A stretch of DNA of 64,000 nucleotides, from NCBI GenBank assembly GCA_964469265.1, contig CAYXYF010000001.1, positions 62,001 through 126,000 of the forward strand, in the 5' to 3' direction. The notes below the pieces were generated by a model, which was given only the letters and a program-made list of their open reading frames with translations, was not told the origin of the DNA and made no database searches. Below, one piece after another: positions 51,424 through 60,947 of the stretch. The position numbers were made by a program, and so were the translations under genes. Each line of letters opens with the position of its first letter. Within the stretch, counting starts at the first letter, position 1. The DNA is from JAEYZS01 sp964469265. Lineage in GTDB: Bacteria > Bdellovibrionota > Bdellovibrionia > Bdellovibrionales > JAEYZS01.

Positions 51424-52980
51424 CTACTCTTTCATTGCCGTCGAAACGCGGTCTTCGCCGTATATTGGAAGTCGATAATCCGATTTATTCTCGACGAAGT
51501 ATTCAATGCTCGCTTTGGAATAACTTAGAAATTGATTGGGGAAAATTCCCATCCAGAAAATCAAAACAATAAGAGGAGCCATAACGGCAATCTCTCTTGA
51601 GCTTAAATCTTTTAATACTGGATTTGAGCTATCAGCAGTTGCGCCCTTAACCAATTCTCCCTTGGCTCCAAAGAACACTCTTTTAACCATCCACAACATG
51701 TACGCAGCTCCAAAGATCACTCCAAGTACCGCGATACTGCCAAGTGCAGGGTTTTTTATAAAGCCACCCATCAAGCTAAAGAATTCTCCGACAAAACCAT
51801 TTGTGCCTGGAACACCAATACTTGCAAATGTCACAATCAAAAACATGATCGCATAAACAGGCATGACGCCCGCAAGACCACCGTAGCTCTTAATTTCACG
51901 AGAATGTGTGCGTTCGTAAATCATGCCGACCAATAAGAAAAGAGCGCCAGTGCTGACCCCGTGGGCCAACATCGTAAAGATTGCTCCTGAGATGCCAAGG
52001 CTGTTTAAGGCAAATAGGCCAAAAATCACGTAGCCCATGTGAGATACTGATGAGTAAGCCACAAGTTTTTTGATATCAGGTTGAACCATAGCAACAAGGG
52101 CACCGTAAACTATTCCAAGAGCGCCTAGGAGCATGAAGACCCAACCCCAATATTGTGTAGCTTCTGGGAACATCGGCATAACAAATCTTAGAAATCCGTA
52201 GGTTCCCATCTTAAGCATAATCGCCGCTAGGACCACTGATCCTGGTGTAGGGGCCTCAACGTGGGCATCTGGCAACCAAGTGTGCACTGGAAACATCGGA
52301 ACTTTGATTGCAAATGCTAAGGCAAATGCCAAAAACAAAAGCGTCTGCATATTTAAAAATTCATTTGCCACAAATGGAATCTCTAATCGGTAGAAATCAA
52401 GAAGAGATGCACTCATCACACCGAGCTGAGCCTCTGTCATAAGAAGCATTGTAATGATTGCTACTAACATCAAAAGAGATCCAGCCATTGTATATAGGAA
52501 GAACTTCATTGTTGCATAGATACGGCGAGTTCCGCCCCATATACCGATCATAAAGTACATTGGTATAAGTGACGCCTCAAAGAAGAGATAAAATAAAATG
52601 CTATCCATCGCCACAAACGTTCCAAACATACACGCTTGGAGAAAAAATAAATTCACATGAAAAAGTTTTACTCGAGACTCCACCGATTTCCAGCTACCCA
52701 CAATAACAACAGGTAAAAAGAATGCCGTTAAAAGAACAAGCCAAAGAGATATTCCATCAATTCCGACAAAGTAGTGAATGCCAAAGCTTTCAATCCATGG
52801 GTATTTTTCGACCAACTGAAGTGCTGGCGAGCTTTTATCAAACACAAACAGCAAATTTAGGCTTACGAAAAACTGAACGACCGCCAGAAACGCTGACGTC
52901 ATTCGCACTTTACTCTCTGGAAGCATCAAAACTATTAGTGCGCAAAGTACTGGTAGCGCTATTAATAAGCTCAAAAACAT
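51424..52980 (-). CDS. nuoM: NADH-quinone oxidoreductase subunit M
   Basis: NuoM is a proton-pumping subunit. The 518-residue protein has YFVGIDGISLWLVLLTAF, FFEASLIPMYFMIGIWGG (conserved glutamate), KVPMFPVHTWLPDAHVEAP and QPDIKKLVAYSSVSHMGYV. An AGGAG site precedes its ATG, 22 bp after nuoL. Confidence 0.96.
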   Translation of the reverse strand: MFLSLLIALPVLCALIVLMLPESKVRMTSAFLAVVQFFVSLNLLFVFDKSSPALQLVEKYPWIESFGIHYFVGIDGISLWLVLLTAFFLPVVIVGSWKSVESRVKLFHVNLFFLQACMFGTFVAMDSILFYLFFEASLIPMYFMIGIWGGTRRIYATMKFFLYTMAGSLLMLVAIITMLLMTEAQLGVMSASLLDFYRLEIPFVANEFLNMQTLLFLAFALAFAIKVPMFPVHTWLPDAHVEAPTPGSVVLAAIMLKMGTYGFLRFVMPMFPEATQYWGWVFMLLGALGIVYGALVAMVQPDIKKLVAYSSVSHMGYVIFGLFALNSLGISGAIFTMLAHGVSTGALFLLVGMIYERTHSREIKSYGGLAGVMPVYAIMFLIVTFASIGVPGTNGFVGEFFSLMGGFIKNPALGSIAVLGVIFGAAYMLWMVKRVFFGAKGELVKGATADSSNPVLKDLSSREIAVMAPLIVLIFWMGIFPNQFLSYSKASIEYFVENKSDYRLPIYGEDRVSTAMKE

Positions 52981-53002
52981 TTTTTACTCCTGACCAACGT
53001 CC

Positions 53003-54925
53003 TTAAAATAAAATCACCGATAGCATGGCCACAAAGCCAATAACTATGTAAAACGCGTATCTTTGTAAGTTTCCTGTTTGTAAAGATCTTAATCCCTCTG
53101 CAGAATCCTGAACAAAATTCGTTAGCTTATAAGTTGCCTTATCAATGAATTCCACATCCATATAAAGCCAAAGCGCTCTGCTGAATGCGACCGTAGGACC
53201 AATAATATATTTTTGATAAATTTCATCGACAAAGTATTTATTGTAAACCACATCGTAAAGCTTACCAATTTTGGAAACCACAATCTTCGGCTTCTCTGTG
53301 TCTTTGATATAGAAGATATACGCAAGCGTTGCCATCCCACCAGCCACTGATAATGAGATCAACATGAGAAGAACTTCTTCAATGACGCTAGGGTCAGTGA
53401 TGCCAGGAATTGGAAGTATTTTTCCAGCAAACCAGCCCTCAAGAACATGCGGCAAGTGGATTGGATGTCCAATTACATGGGGAATTCCGATATAACCACC
53501 CACGACTGAAAGAATTGCTAAGATTACCAACGGAATCGTCATAATAGGAGAAGACTCATGGGGATGAACATCTTTAGAGACTCGCGATTTGCCCCAGAAT
53601 GTCAGGGCCATTAAACGTGTCATATAAAATGCAGTTAGGCCTGCACCAATAACACCCGCCATCCAGAACAGAAAGTGTCCGCGCGGAGAATGCCATGATA
53701 ACCATAAAATTTCATCTTTACTAAAGAAGCCTGAAAATAGCGGAGTTCCGATAATTGCAAGCCAACCCACAACAAATGTCGCATGGGTGATAGGCATTTT
53801 CTTTTTTAATCCGCCCATCTTGCGAATGTCTTGCTCTCCGTTCATACCGTGAATGACGGAGCCTGACCCCAAGAACATTAGAGCTTTAAAGAAAGCGTGG
53901 GTCATGAGGTGAAACATTGCTGCGCCAAACGCGCCCACTCCAGCTGCTAGGAACATATAACCTAGTTGCGATACCGTCGAGTAAGCTAATATCTTTTTAA
54001 TATCCCACTGTGCAAGACCTATAGTTGCAGCAAAAATTGCAGTTAACGCACCAATAACTGCCACCACCATCATCGCCGTTTCAGAAGCTAGAAACAGTGG
54101 GTTTAAGCGAACAATCATGTAAACACCAGCCGTTACCATGGTCGCAGCGTGAATCAATGCAGAGACTGGCGTTGGACCAGCCATCGCATCCGGCAGCCAA
54201 ACATAAAGAGGAATTTGCGCCGATTTTCCTGCCGCACCTACAAACAAAAGTAAACATGCAGCCGTCACCCATGAAAGCGGAATACCTGCAACGTCATACA
54301 TGCGCGCATTGATTTCTTGAAACTCAAGGGTTCCAAATAACGAAAACAGAATAAAAAGACCCAGCAGAAGTCCCGCATCACCAATTCTGTTTGTGACAAA
54401 GGCCTTCATCCCAGCGTTTGCCTTTTCAACATCTTTAAACCAGAAACCGATTAAAAGATAAGAACAAAGGCCAACACCTTCCCAGCCCACAAACATAATT
54501 AGCAAGTTCGATCCACCGATCAAAAGGAGCATGTTAAATAAGAAAAGATTTAAATAGGCAAAGTATTTCGAAGGACGTTCATCATGAGACATGTACCCAA
54601 TACTGAACATGTGAATAAGCGTCCCCACACCCGTCACGACAAGAGACATTAAGATGCTAATTTGGTCGAATAAAAAGGACGCGTTGATCTTTGAGTTTTC
54701 AATTGCTGCCCACGTAAAGTAGTTAACTAGAATTTCCCGTTGATCCTGTGGTAAGTCTAAAAGTCTTGCAAACAAAATGGCAGCACAGACAAATGAAACC
54801 GCTGCGGCCAACGTTGCCACCGTTCCTGCCACATAGGCATTTTGGTTTCGGAAACGTAGTCCGTTAAACAAGAAGCCAACAATTGGAGAGAGCAGCAGTA
54901 TGCCTACAATTAAATCATTGCTCAT
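53003..54925 (-). CDS. nuoL: NADH-quinone oxidoreductase subunit L
   Basis: NuoL is the distal proton-pumping subunit with the long lateral helix. The 640-residue protein has FVGWEGVGLCSYLLIGFW (conserved glutamate), AQIPLYVWLPDAMAGPTPVSA, WDIKKILAYSTVSQLGYM and a C-terminal membrane segment after the lateral arm. Length fits the family. It follows nuoK by 16 bp. Confidence 0.96.
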   Translation of the reverse strand: MSNDLIVGILLLSPIVGFLFNGLRFRNQNAYVAGTVATLAAAVSFVCAAILFARLLDLPQDQREILVNYFTWAAIENSKINASFLFDQISILMSLVVTGVGTLIHMFSIGYMSHDERPSKYFAYLNLFLFNMLLLIGGSNLLIMFVGWEGVGLCSYLLIGFWFKDVEKANAGMKAFVTNRIGDAGLLLGLFILFSLFGTLEFQEINARMYDVAGIPLSWVTAACLLLFVGAAGKSAQIPLYVWLPDAMAGPTPVSALIHAATMVTAGVYMIVRLNPLFLASETAMMVVAVIGALTAIFAATIGLAQWDIKKILAYSTVSQLGYMFLAAGVGAFGAAMFHLMTHAFFKALMFLGSGSVIHGMNGEQDIRKMGGLKKKMPITHATFVVGWLAIIGTPLFSGFFSKDEILWLSWHSPRGHFLFWMAGVIGAGLTAFYMTRLMALTFWGKSRVSKDVHPHESSPIMTIPLVILAILSVVGGYIGIPHVIGHPIHLPHVLEGWFAGKILPIPGITDPSVIEEVLLMLISLSVAGGMATLAYIFYIKDTEKPKIVVSKIGKLYDVVYNKYFVDEIYQKYIIGPTVAFSRALWLYMDVEFIDKATYKLTNFVQDSAEGLRSLQTGNLQRYAFYIVIGFVAMLSVILF

Positions 54926-54941
54926 AAAAACCTTTTCTTCC

Positions 54942-55262
54942 CTAGCCTTTTAAGTTCTCAAATAGCTTAATATCAACGCCGTTAAATTTTCTAAATACCG
55001 ACACCGCTATTGCTAAACCAATGGCAGCTTCCGCTGCAGCAACGGCGATAACAAAGAAAACAATAACCTGTCCGTTGGTATCCCCAAAATATCTACTGAA
55101 AGCGACAAACATTAAGTTCACCGCGTTTAACATCAATTCAATACTCATTAAGATGACGATAACGTTTCTTCGAACCAACACACCGATCATCCCAATAACA
55201 AAGAGGATCATCGAAAGCGCAATAAAGTGATTAATTGAAATGCTATTGATCGTGCTTAGCAT
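54942..55262 (-). CDS. nuoK: NADH-quinone oxidoreductase subunit K
   Basis: NuoK is a three-helix subunit with two buried glutamates: SIELMLNAVNLMFVAFSR contains the first and AAAEAAIGLAIAVSVFR the second. The 106-residue product overlaps the end of nuoJ by 20 bp. Confidence 0.95.
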   Translation of the reverse strand: MLSTINSISINHFIALSMILFVIGMIGVLVRRNVIVILMSIELMLNAVNLMFVAFSRYFGDTNGQVIVFFVIAVAAAEAAIGLAIAVSVFRKFNGVDIKLFENLKG

Positions 55263-55776
55263 GTGTCCCGCCTTTTGCTTTTGCCAATGTTACACTTCCA
55301 ATGAGAACGACCAGAAGCAACACACCAATGATCTCAAACGTAAAGACATGCTTTGCAAATAAAGACAGCGCAACGTCCTTTGTCTGAGGGCTTGTTTGCT
55401 CTAACCAGTCGGGGCGCCCGTCTGCAAAGAATATAACAACAGGAACCAACATGATTCCAAGAGCGACTCCTGAAATTAACGCTTTACCAATGTTTTTGGC
55501 TAAAGTTCCTGAGAATGATTTTTTGTCTTTTCGTAAATCAAACATCATTAGAACCATCACAAAGAGAACAACGACGGCTCCTGCGTATGTTATCAGCTGT
55601 ACCCCTGCTAAGAAGTAAGCCTCTAACACGAAAAACAGAGCGGCCAATAACAGCATCACAACAGCTAAGAAGAGCGCTGAGTATATAGGACTTGATACCA
55701 ATATGACTGCCAGGGCAGCTATTACTACCAGGGCGGCGAGTCCGTAAAAAACAATCGGAATAAAATTAATATCCAT
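55243..55776 (-). CDS. nuoJ: NADH-quinone oxidoreductase subunit J
   Basis: NuoJ is a five-helix subunit next to NuoK. The 177-residue protein has the family stretch VQLITYAGAVVVLFVMVLMMF (pi-bulge helix), with the glycine and tyrosine that rotate during coupling. It follows nuoH by 8 bp and overlaps nuoK by 20 bp. Confidence 0.93.
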   Translation of the reverse strand: MDINFIPIVFYGLAALVVIAALAVILVSSPIYSALFLAVVMLLLAALFFVLEAYFLAGVQLITYAGAVVVLFVMVLMMFDLRKDKKSFSGTLAKNIGKALISGVALGIMLVPVVIFFADGRPDWLEQTSPQTKDVALSLFAKHVFTFEIIGVLLLVVLIGSVTLAKAKGGTHAKHDQ

Positions 55777-55784
55777 TCTCTCTC

Positions 55785-56936
55785 CTAGATCTTAGCAAAA
55801 TACAAAACAACTGCGGTCACGATAGCATTACCAATCGTCCACGGCAGAAGTGTTTTCCAGCCTAAGTCCATTAATGTGTCATATCTGAAGCGTGGTAATG
55901 TCCAACGAACCCATACAAACACCCAAAGTAAAAATGCAACCTTAATACAAAACGATCCTAAGAATATTAATGAAGTAATAACACTCGATAATGTCCCAGC
56001 GCCGAAGGCATCGACCATCATAACGTTGAGCTCATCTGGAGTAATACCTGGGATATGGTAGCCGCCGAGATAAAAAGTTGTCACAAGAGCTGACGCAACC
56101 ATCATGTGACCGTATTCACCCATAAAGAATAAAAGCATTTTAAAACCACCGTACTCGGTATGGAATCCAGCAACGAGTTCTCCCTCAGATTCTGGCATAT
56201 CAAATGGTAGTCTGTTACTTTCAGCAAATGCCGCAATGAAAAATAACAGCGCCCCTAATGGTTGAAAAAATAAGCCCCAGTTTGGTAAAAATGGAATCGT
56301 GTAAGCCTGACCTAACATCGTGAAGGAGAGAGGACCTGTTTGAAGTTCCACCATTTTATTTAAATCAAATGTTCCGTAAATCATAAGAATCCCGACTAGG
56401 GACATTGCCAATGCAAGCTCATAAGAAATCATTTGCGCACTTGCACGAAGCGCACCTAGAAGAGAATATTTATTTGCAGACGCCCAGCCCGCAATAAGAA
56501 GACCGTAAGCTCCAAGTGAAGAAACCGCCAAAACGTAAAGAATTCCAATATCGATCTTTACGCCCTGGATGTGAAACACATAAGGCCCCCATGTTTGGCC
56601 GAGAAGCTCAAAGGATGCAACATTAACGGGAATTGATAATGGGATTGCTGCAAACGCCAGCGCTGCAGGAATAAGAGCAATGATCGGAGCTGCAATAAAC
56701 AAAAATTTAACGGCATTTGCAGGAATAAATTGTTCTTTAAAAATAAATTTTACAGCGTCTGCAAGAAGCTGCAAAAGGCCCAACGGTCCAACCCGGTTAG
56801 GGCCCAGGCGGTTTTGTATAAACGCAGATCCACGTCTTTCAAGCCATACAAGAATTGGCACCATCTGTACCATCATCAAAAAAATGACCGCAATCTTTAT
56901 AAGATTAATACTTATCTCAAAAATATCTTTACCCAT
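55785..56936 (-). CDS. nuoH: NADH-quinone oxidoreductase subunit H
   Basis: NuoH forms the quinone chamber with the peripheral arm. The 383-residue protein has LVWLERRGSAFIQNRLGPNRVGPLGLLQ, the acidic loop EQFIPANAVKF, EGELVAGFHTEYGGF and the terminal RFRYDTLMDLGWK. It is normally placed after nuoG, but here it follows nuoA directly with a 24-bp gap. NuoH requires NuoB, D and I as partners, which are not in this window. Confidence 0.96.
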   Translation of the reverse strand: MGKDIFEISINLIKIAVIFLMMVQMVPILVWLERRGSAFIQNRLGPNRVGPLGLLQLLADAVKFIFKEQFIPANAVKFLFIAAPIIALIPAALAFAAIPLSIPVNVASFELLGQTWGPYVFHIQGVKIDIGILYVLAVSSLGAYGLLIAGWASANKYSLLGALRASAQMISYELALAMSLVGILMIYGTFDLNKMVELQTGPLSFTMLGQAYTIPFLPNWGLFFQPLGALLFFIAAFAESNRLPFDMPESEGELVAGFHTEYGGFKMLLFFMGEYGHMMVASALVTTFYLGGYHIPGITPDELNVMMVDAFGAGTLSSVITSLIFLGSFCIKVAFLLWVFVWVRWTLPRFRYDTLMDLGWKTLLPWTIGNAIVTAVVLYFAKI

Positions 56937-56960
56937 GAAGTATTCCCAATTGATTTATTT

Positions 56961-57332
56961 TTAATCCCACTCTAATGCGCCAGCTTTAATTTCATAAACC
57001 AAGCCAAATATTAGAATTGCCATAAAGATCCCGATTGCGCCGAGCAAGTAACCGCCAAACGCCTGAATATTTTCCATGTAGATAACAGTCCACGGGTATA
57101 AGAAGACAACTTCGATATCGAAGAGAATAAAAGAAATTGCGGTCAGATAAAATTTTACTGGAACTTTTGTGGTGCTTGGATCTTGTCCTGGAATACCACA
57201 CTCATAAGGCATATCTTTGACCTTATCCGTTGGAGCTTTAAAGCCCACCAAAGTGGTGAGTCCAACCATCGTTGCGCCAAATCCAATTACAACAATAAAC
57301 AAAAATATAATGGGCAGTAGCTGATCTAACAT
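56961..57332 (-). CDS. nuoA: NADH-quinone oxidoreductase subunit A
   Basis: NuoA is a three-helix subunit lining the quinone cavity. The 123-residue protein has the loop MPYECGIPGQDPS, with the conserved cysteine, and FDIEVVFLYPWTVIY in helix 2. A GAGGAAC site precedes its ATG. It is the first gene of a seven-gene nuoA-H-J-K-L-M-N run. Confidence 0.96.
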   Translation of the reverse strand: MLDQLLPIIFLFIVVIGFGATMVGLTTLVGFKAPTDKVKDMPYECGIPGQDPSTTKVPVKFYLTAISFILFDIEVVFLYPWTVIYMENIQAFGGYLLGAIGIFMAILIFGLVYEIKAGALEWD

Positions 57333-57378
57333 TGCTGTTCCTCATACCATTTTTAATGTTTAAAATTAAACCTTTAAA

Positions 57379-57397
57379 ATATTCTAATTACTAGAAT
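57379..57397 (-). promoter_or_regulatory. Inverted repeat upstream of nuoA
   Basis: TATTCTA (57379-57385) and TAGAATA (57391-57397) are perfect 7-bp arms around ATTAC. They lie 47 bp before the nuoA ATG in an AT-rich region; a regulator site is possible. No clear -35/-10 pair was found for nuoA. Confidence 0.3.
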
Positions 57398-57428
57398 AAT
57401 TGGACATATATTTTAAAGCTCTTTTCAA

Positions 57429-57458
57429 TTGACCCCCTGCATCTTATCTGAGTAAACT
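57429..57458 (+). promoter_or_regulatory. mfd promoter; predicted near-leaderless start
   Basis: TTGACC (57429-57434), an 18-bp spacer and TAAACT (57453-57458) are followed ten bases later by the mfd ATG. The leader would be about 3-4 bases and holds no ribosome site. Confidence 0.5.
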
Positions 57459-57468
57459 ACGCTCCTCA

Positions 57469-60400
57469 ATGGAACCTTTTCTTAGCAACATACTCTCCGA
57501 TTTAGAAAGTGCACTTTCAAAGAATAGTTCTCTCAACAAGCCCACTGATGTCATCGGTTCGCAGTCATCAACTGTGCTTGCAAGTATACTTGGATCACCT
57601 GATTACATCGATCTACATCGAAATCCCCAACTAGTCATTGTTTCGAGTGACGCTGAGGCCAAAAACTTAGAAGAAGACCTTAAGTTTTTTAATCCCACAC
57701 TTCCTGCCTACGTTTTACAAAGTTACGATGTTTCACCGTATTCTGCTCTATATCCCAACTTTCGCTCTGTTGCTGACCGAATAAACTGGCTCTATCGCGC
57801 ACAATATTCCATGGGCGGTGAAGTTTTTATTGCCTCTATCCAAGCACTCGCTCAAAAAAGCTTACCTAAGGAACTTTTAGACAAGTTGACAACGACTCTC
57901 AAAATCAATGATGAGCTTGAAGAAAACTTCGTCAAAAAACTTTCCCACTTTGGTTATCAAACTTCGCCTCGCGTAGAAGATGTCGGACAAATCTCGGTGA
58001 AGGGCGGAATCATTGATATCTTTTCCCCAGCTCATCCCTATCCCATCCGCGTGGAACTTTTTGGCGATAACATTGAATCCTTACGATATTTCAGCGCAGA
58101 GACGCAGAGAACACTTGAACCAACGGACGAACTCGTTATCTTGCCCGTGCGTGAAGTTATTTTCGATGAAGGCACCCACGAGCGCGTCTTAAGTCATCTC
58201 AATAATCTCTACAGAGAAAAAGAATTTTCCAAGGAGTTCCGAGAAAACATTTACGAAAGCCTTATGTTCAAAAGATTCTTTCATGGCATTGATTTTTTAA
58301 TTCCCTATTTTTACGAAACCCTAAATTGCCCTATAGAGTTTTTTGATAATAAGTTATCGGTGTATTACCTAGATCCTCTAGAGACCACACGCCAATACGA
58401 TAAGTTTATTTCTAAACTAAAATCAGACTTTGAAAGTTTAAACAGCCCAACTCTTACGCCCGAACCCTCACGCTTGTTTGCAAAAATGGAGGACCTTAAG
58501 GCAGAGTCAGGGTCAAAGACAATTCACTTTGCGGCAATTGAAGTCCTCTCTGCAGACAGCGCCAGGGCATCTGAAAGCAGCGCTCTTCAACTAAAGTCCA
58601 CACCCATTCAGACACACACAACAAACCCGCAAGAATTGCTTCAAGAAACTAAACAAAAAATTTCGCTTTATCTTTCTGAGGGTAAACAAGTTATTGTCTC
58701 AACCCATACAACATCCCAAGCAGAGCGTATCAAAGTTCTTCTAGAGCAGTTTGATCTTCCTTGCGAGCTCCATGATGCAAGCTTCGCTAATTTTGAAGAA
58801 CTGTTTGATTCAACAAAAACCCATATTATTCCGCGGTCATTATCTGAGAGTATAGTCTTTGGTAATTCCGCCTTCTTACGCGAAGAAGATTTCTTCGGGA
58901 AAAAAGAACGATCGCAAACCTCGAAAACAAAATCGGGGGCTTCAAAGAGCATTATCCTTTCTGATCTTCGCATCGGAGATTTTGTCACACACACAGAATT
59001 TGGTGTCGGTATCTATGAAGGCCTTAAAATGATAAAGGCTGGAAATCTTGAAAGCGAGTTTATACAGATCAAATACGAGGGGGATGATAAACTTTATTTA
59101 CCTGTTTATCGGATTAACCTAATAAGAAAATATTCTGGCGTGGGCTCCCTTGATAAATTGGGCAGTAATGCTTGGGAAAAAACCAAGATTAAAGTTAAAA
59201 ATCATCTTAAGGATATTGCCTCAGAACTATTAACCCTTTATGCGAAACGCTCTCAAGTTGAGCGCCCGCCCTTTAAACCGCTTGATATTGAGTACAAAAC
59301 TTTTGAAGGTCAATTTGCATACGACGAGACAGAAGATCAACTCAACGCCATTGAAGCAATTCTAGAAGATATGCAAAAACCTTCTCCTATGGATCGGCTG
59401 GTTTGCGGTGACGTGGGATTTGGTAAAACAGAAGTTGCCATGAGGGCTGCATTTAAATGTGTGCAGGATCAAAGACAGGTTGCCGTTCTTGTTCCTACAA
59501 CTATTCTTAGTTTCCAACATTTTGAAACGTTTAAGAAACGTTTTAACGGTTGGCCCGTTCAAATTGAAATGCTCTCTCGCTTTACTTCTGGCCCCAAAGC
59601 CAGAGAAGTCGTTGAAAATTTAAAAACTGGCAAAGTAGATATTGTCATCGGAACCCATCGTGTTTTAAGTAAAGATATACAGTTTAAAAATCTTGGCTTA
59701 CTTGTTGTGGATGAAGAGCATAAATTTGGTGTAACCCATAAAGAAAAAATTAAAAAAATGAAGACCGCAGTGGATACAATTGCAATGTCAGCCACTCCAA
59801 TTCCAAGAACATTAAACATGAGCCTGATGGGGATTAGAGATTTAAGTCTGATCAACACAGCACCGCAAGACCGTCTTCCCGTTCGTACATTTATTTGTAA
59901 ATCAGATGATACACTCATTCAAAACGCCATCGATAATGAAGTGCAACGGGGCGGGCAAGTCTATTTTCTTCATAACAGGGTTCAAACCATTGCTGGCGTT
60001 GCACAGAGGTTACAAGAACTTTGCCCAGGCGTGAGAATCCGTTACGCCCACGGACAAATGAAAGAAGATGATTTAGAAAAAATCATGATCTCGTTTTTTC
60101 AAGGAGAGTTTGATGTTCTTGTCAGTACGACCATTATTGAATCGGGCATGGATGTTCCGAAGGCAAACACCATCATAATAGATCGTGCAGACACTTTAGG
60201 TTTAAGCCAGCTTTATCAACTCCGCGGACGCGTGGGAAGAAGTAACGAGCGCGCCTACTGCTACCTCGTGATCCCAAGATCTGGGGCCATTGATCCCACC
60301 GCACAAGAGAGGCTTAAAGTTCTTCAAGAAAATACTGATTTGGGTTCTGGTATTCGAATTGCTCACCATGATTTAGAACTGCGGGGGGCTGGTAGTATTC

Positions 60401-60942
60401 TGGGTGAAGCTCAATCAGGACATGCAAACTCTGTTGGCTATGAGCTTTATATTGAACTTTTGGAACAGGCACTTAAAGAAGCTCGAGGTGAGGACACCCA
60501 ACGAGATGAGCTTGAGCCAGAAATTAACTTGCGTATTCCTGCACTTATTCCCCATGACTACATCTTAGATATTCGCGTGAGAATGGGATACTACAACGCT
60601 CTTGCTCAAATCGAATCTCCAGATGATATGGACCGCTATGAATCAGAACTTATGGACCAGTTTGGAAAGGTTCCAGAGCCTGTAATGAACCTTATGGGAG
60701 TCATGCTACTTAAGAAGTTCTGTAAAGATTTAGCCATCCGTGATTTAAGCGCTGGCACAAAAGCCATTTCTCTTGCGTTTACTGATTTCACACCGATGAA
60801 GCCAGATATCATGATCGAGTTAGTGACGGGAAATAAAAAGAAATACTCTATTACGCCAGATAGCCGCCTCATCATTCAGATGAATGAAATCAGCTGGCCA
60901 CAAATTTACTCTGAATTAAATTATTTAATGTCGTACATCTAA
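57469..60942 (+). CDS. mfd: Transcription-repair coupling factor Mfd
   Basis: Mfd pushes stalled RNA polymerase off damaged DNA and recruits UvrA. The 1157-residue protein has the UvrB-homology region (1-340), the RNA polymerase interaction domain (about 500-565, RIGDFVTHTEFGVGIYEGL), the RecG-like helicase lobes with Walker A GDVGFGKTEVAMRAAF (near 646), DEEH and SATPIPRTLNM, LRGRVGRSNERAYCYL, and a C-terminal TRCF domain. Length fits the family. It is divergent from nuoA and converges 5 bp from the outer-membrane gene. Confidence 0.98.
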   Translation: MEPFLSNILSDLESALSKNSSLNKPTDVIGSQSSTVLASILGSPDYIDLHRNPQLVIVSSDAEAKNLEEDLKFFNPTLPAYVLQSYDVSPYSALYPNFRSVADRINWLYRAQYSMGGEVFIASIQALAQKSLPKELLDKLTTTLKINDELEENFVKKLSHFGYQTSPRVEDVGQISVKGGIIDIFSPAHPYPIRVELFGDNIESLRYFSAETQRTLEPTDELVILPVREVIFDEGTHERVLSHLNNLYREKEFSKEFRENIYESLMFKRFFHGIDFLIPYFYETLNCPIEFFDNKLSVYYLDPLETTRQYDKFISKLKSDFESLNSPTLTPEPSRLFAKMEDLKAESGSKTIHFAAIEVLSADSARASESSALQLKSTPIQTHTTNPQELLQETKQKISLYLSEGKQVIVSTHTTSQAERIKVLLEQFDLPCELHDASFANFEELFDSTKTHIIPRSLSESIVFGNSAFLREEDFFGKKERSQTSKTKSGASKSIILSDLRIGDFVTHTEFGVGIYEGLKMIKAGNLESEFIQIKYEGDDKLYLPVYRINLIRKYSGVGSLDKLGSNAWEKTKIKVKNHLKDIASELLTLYAKRSQVERPPFKPLDIEYKTFEGQFAYDETEDQLNAIEAILEDMQKPSPMDRLVCGDVGFGKTEVAMRAAFKCVQDQRQVAVLVPTTILSFQHFETFKKRFNGWPVQIEMLSRFTSGPKAREVVENLKTGKVDIVIGTHRVLSKDIQFKNLGLLVVDEEHKFGVTHKEKIKKMKTAVDTIAMSATPIPRTLNMSLMGIRDLSLINTAPQDRLPVRTFICKSDDTLIQNAIDNEVQRGGQVYFLHNRVQTIAGVAQRLQELCPGVRIRYAHGQMKEDDLEKIMISFFQGEFDVLVSTTIIESGMDVPKANTIIIDRADTLGLSQLYQLRGRVGRSNERAYCYLVIPRSGAIDPTAQERLKVLQENTDLGSGIRIAHHDLELRGAGSILGEAQSGHANSVGYELYIELLEQALKEARGEDTQRDELEPEINLRIPALIPHDYILDIRVRMGYYNALAQIESPDDMDRYESELMDQFGKVPEPVMNLMGVMLLKKFCKDLAIRDLSAGTKAISLAFTDFTPMKPDIMIELVTGNKKKYSITPDSRLIIQMNEISWPQIYSELNYLMSYI

Positions 60943-60947
60943 AAAAT

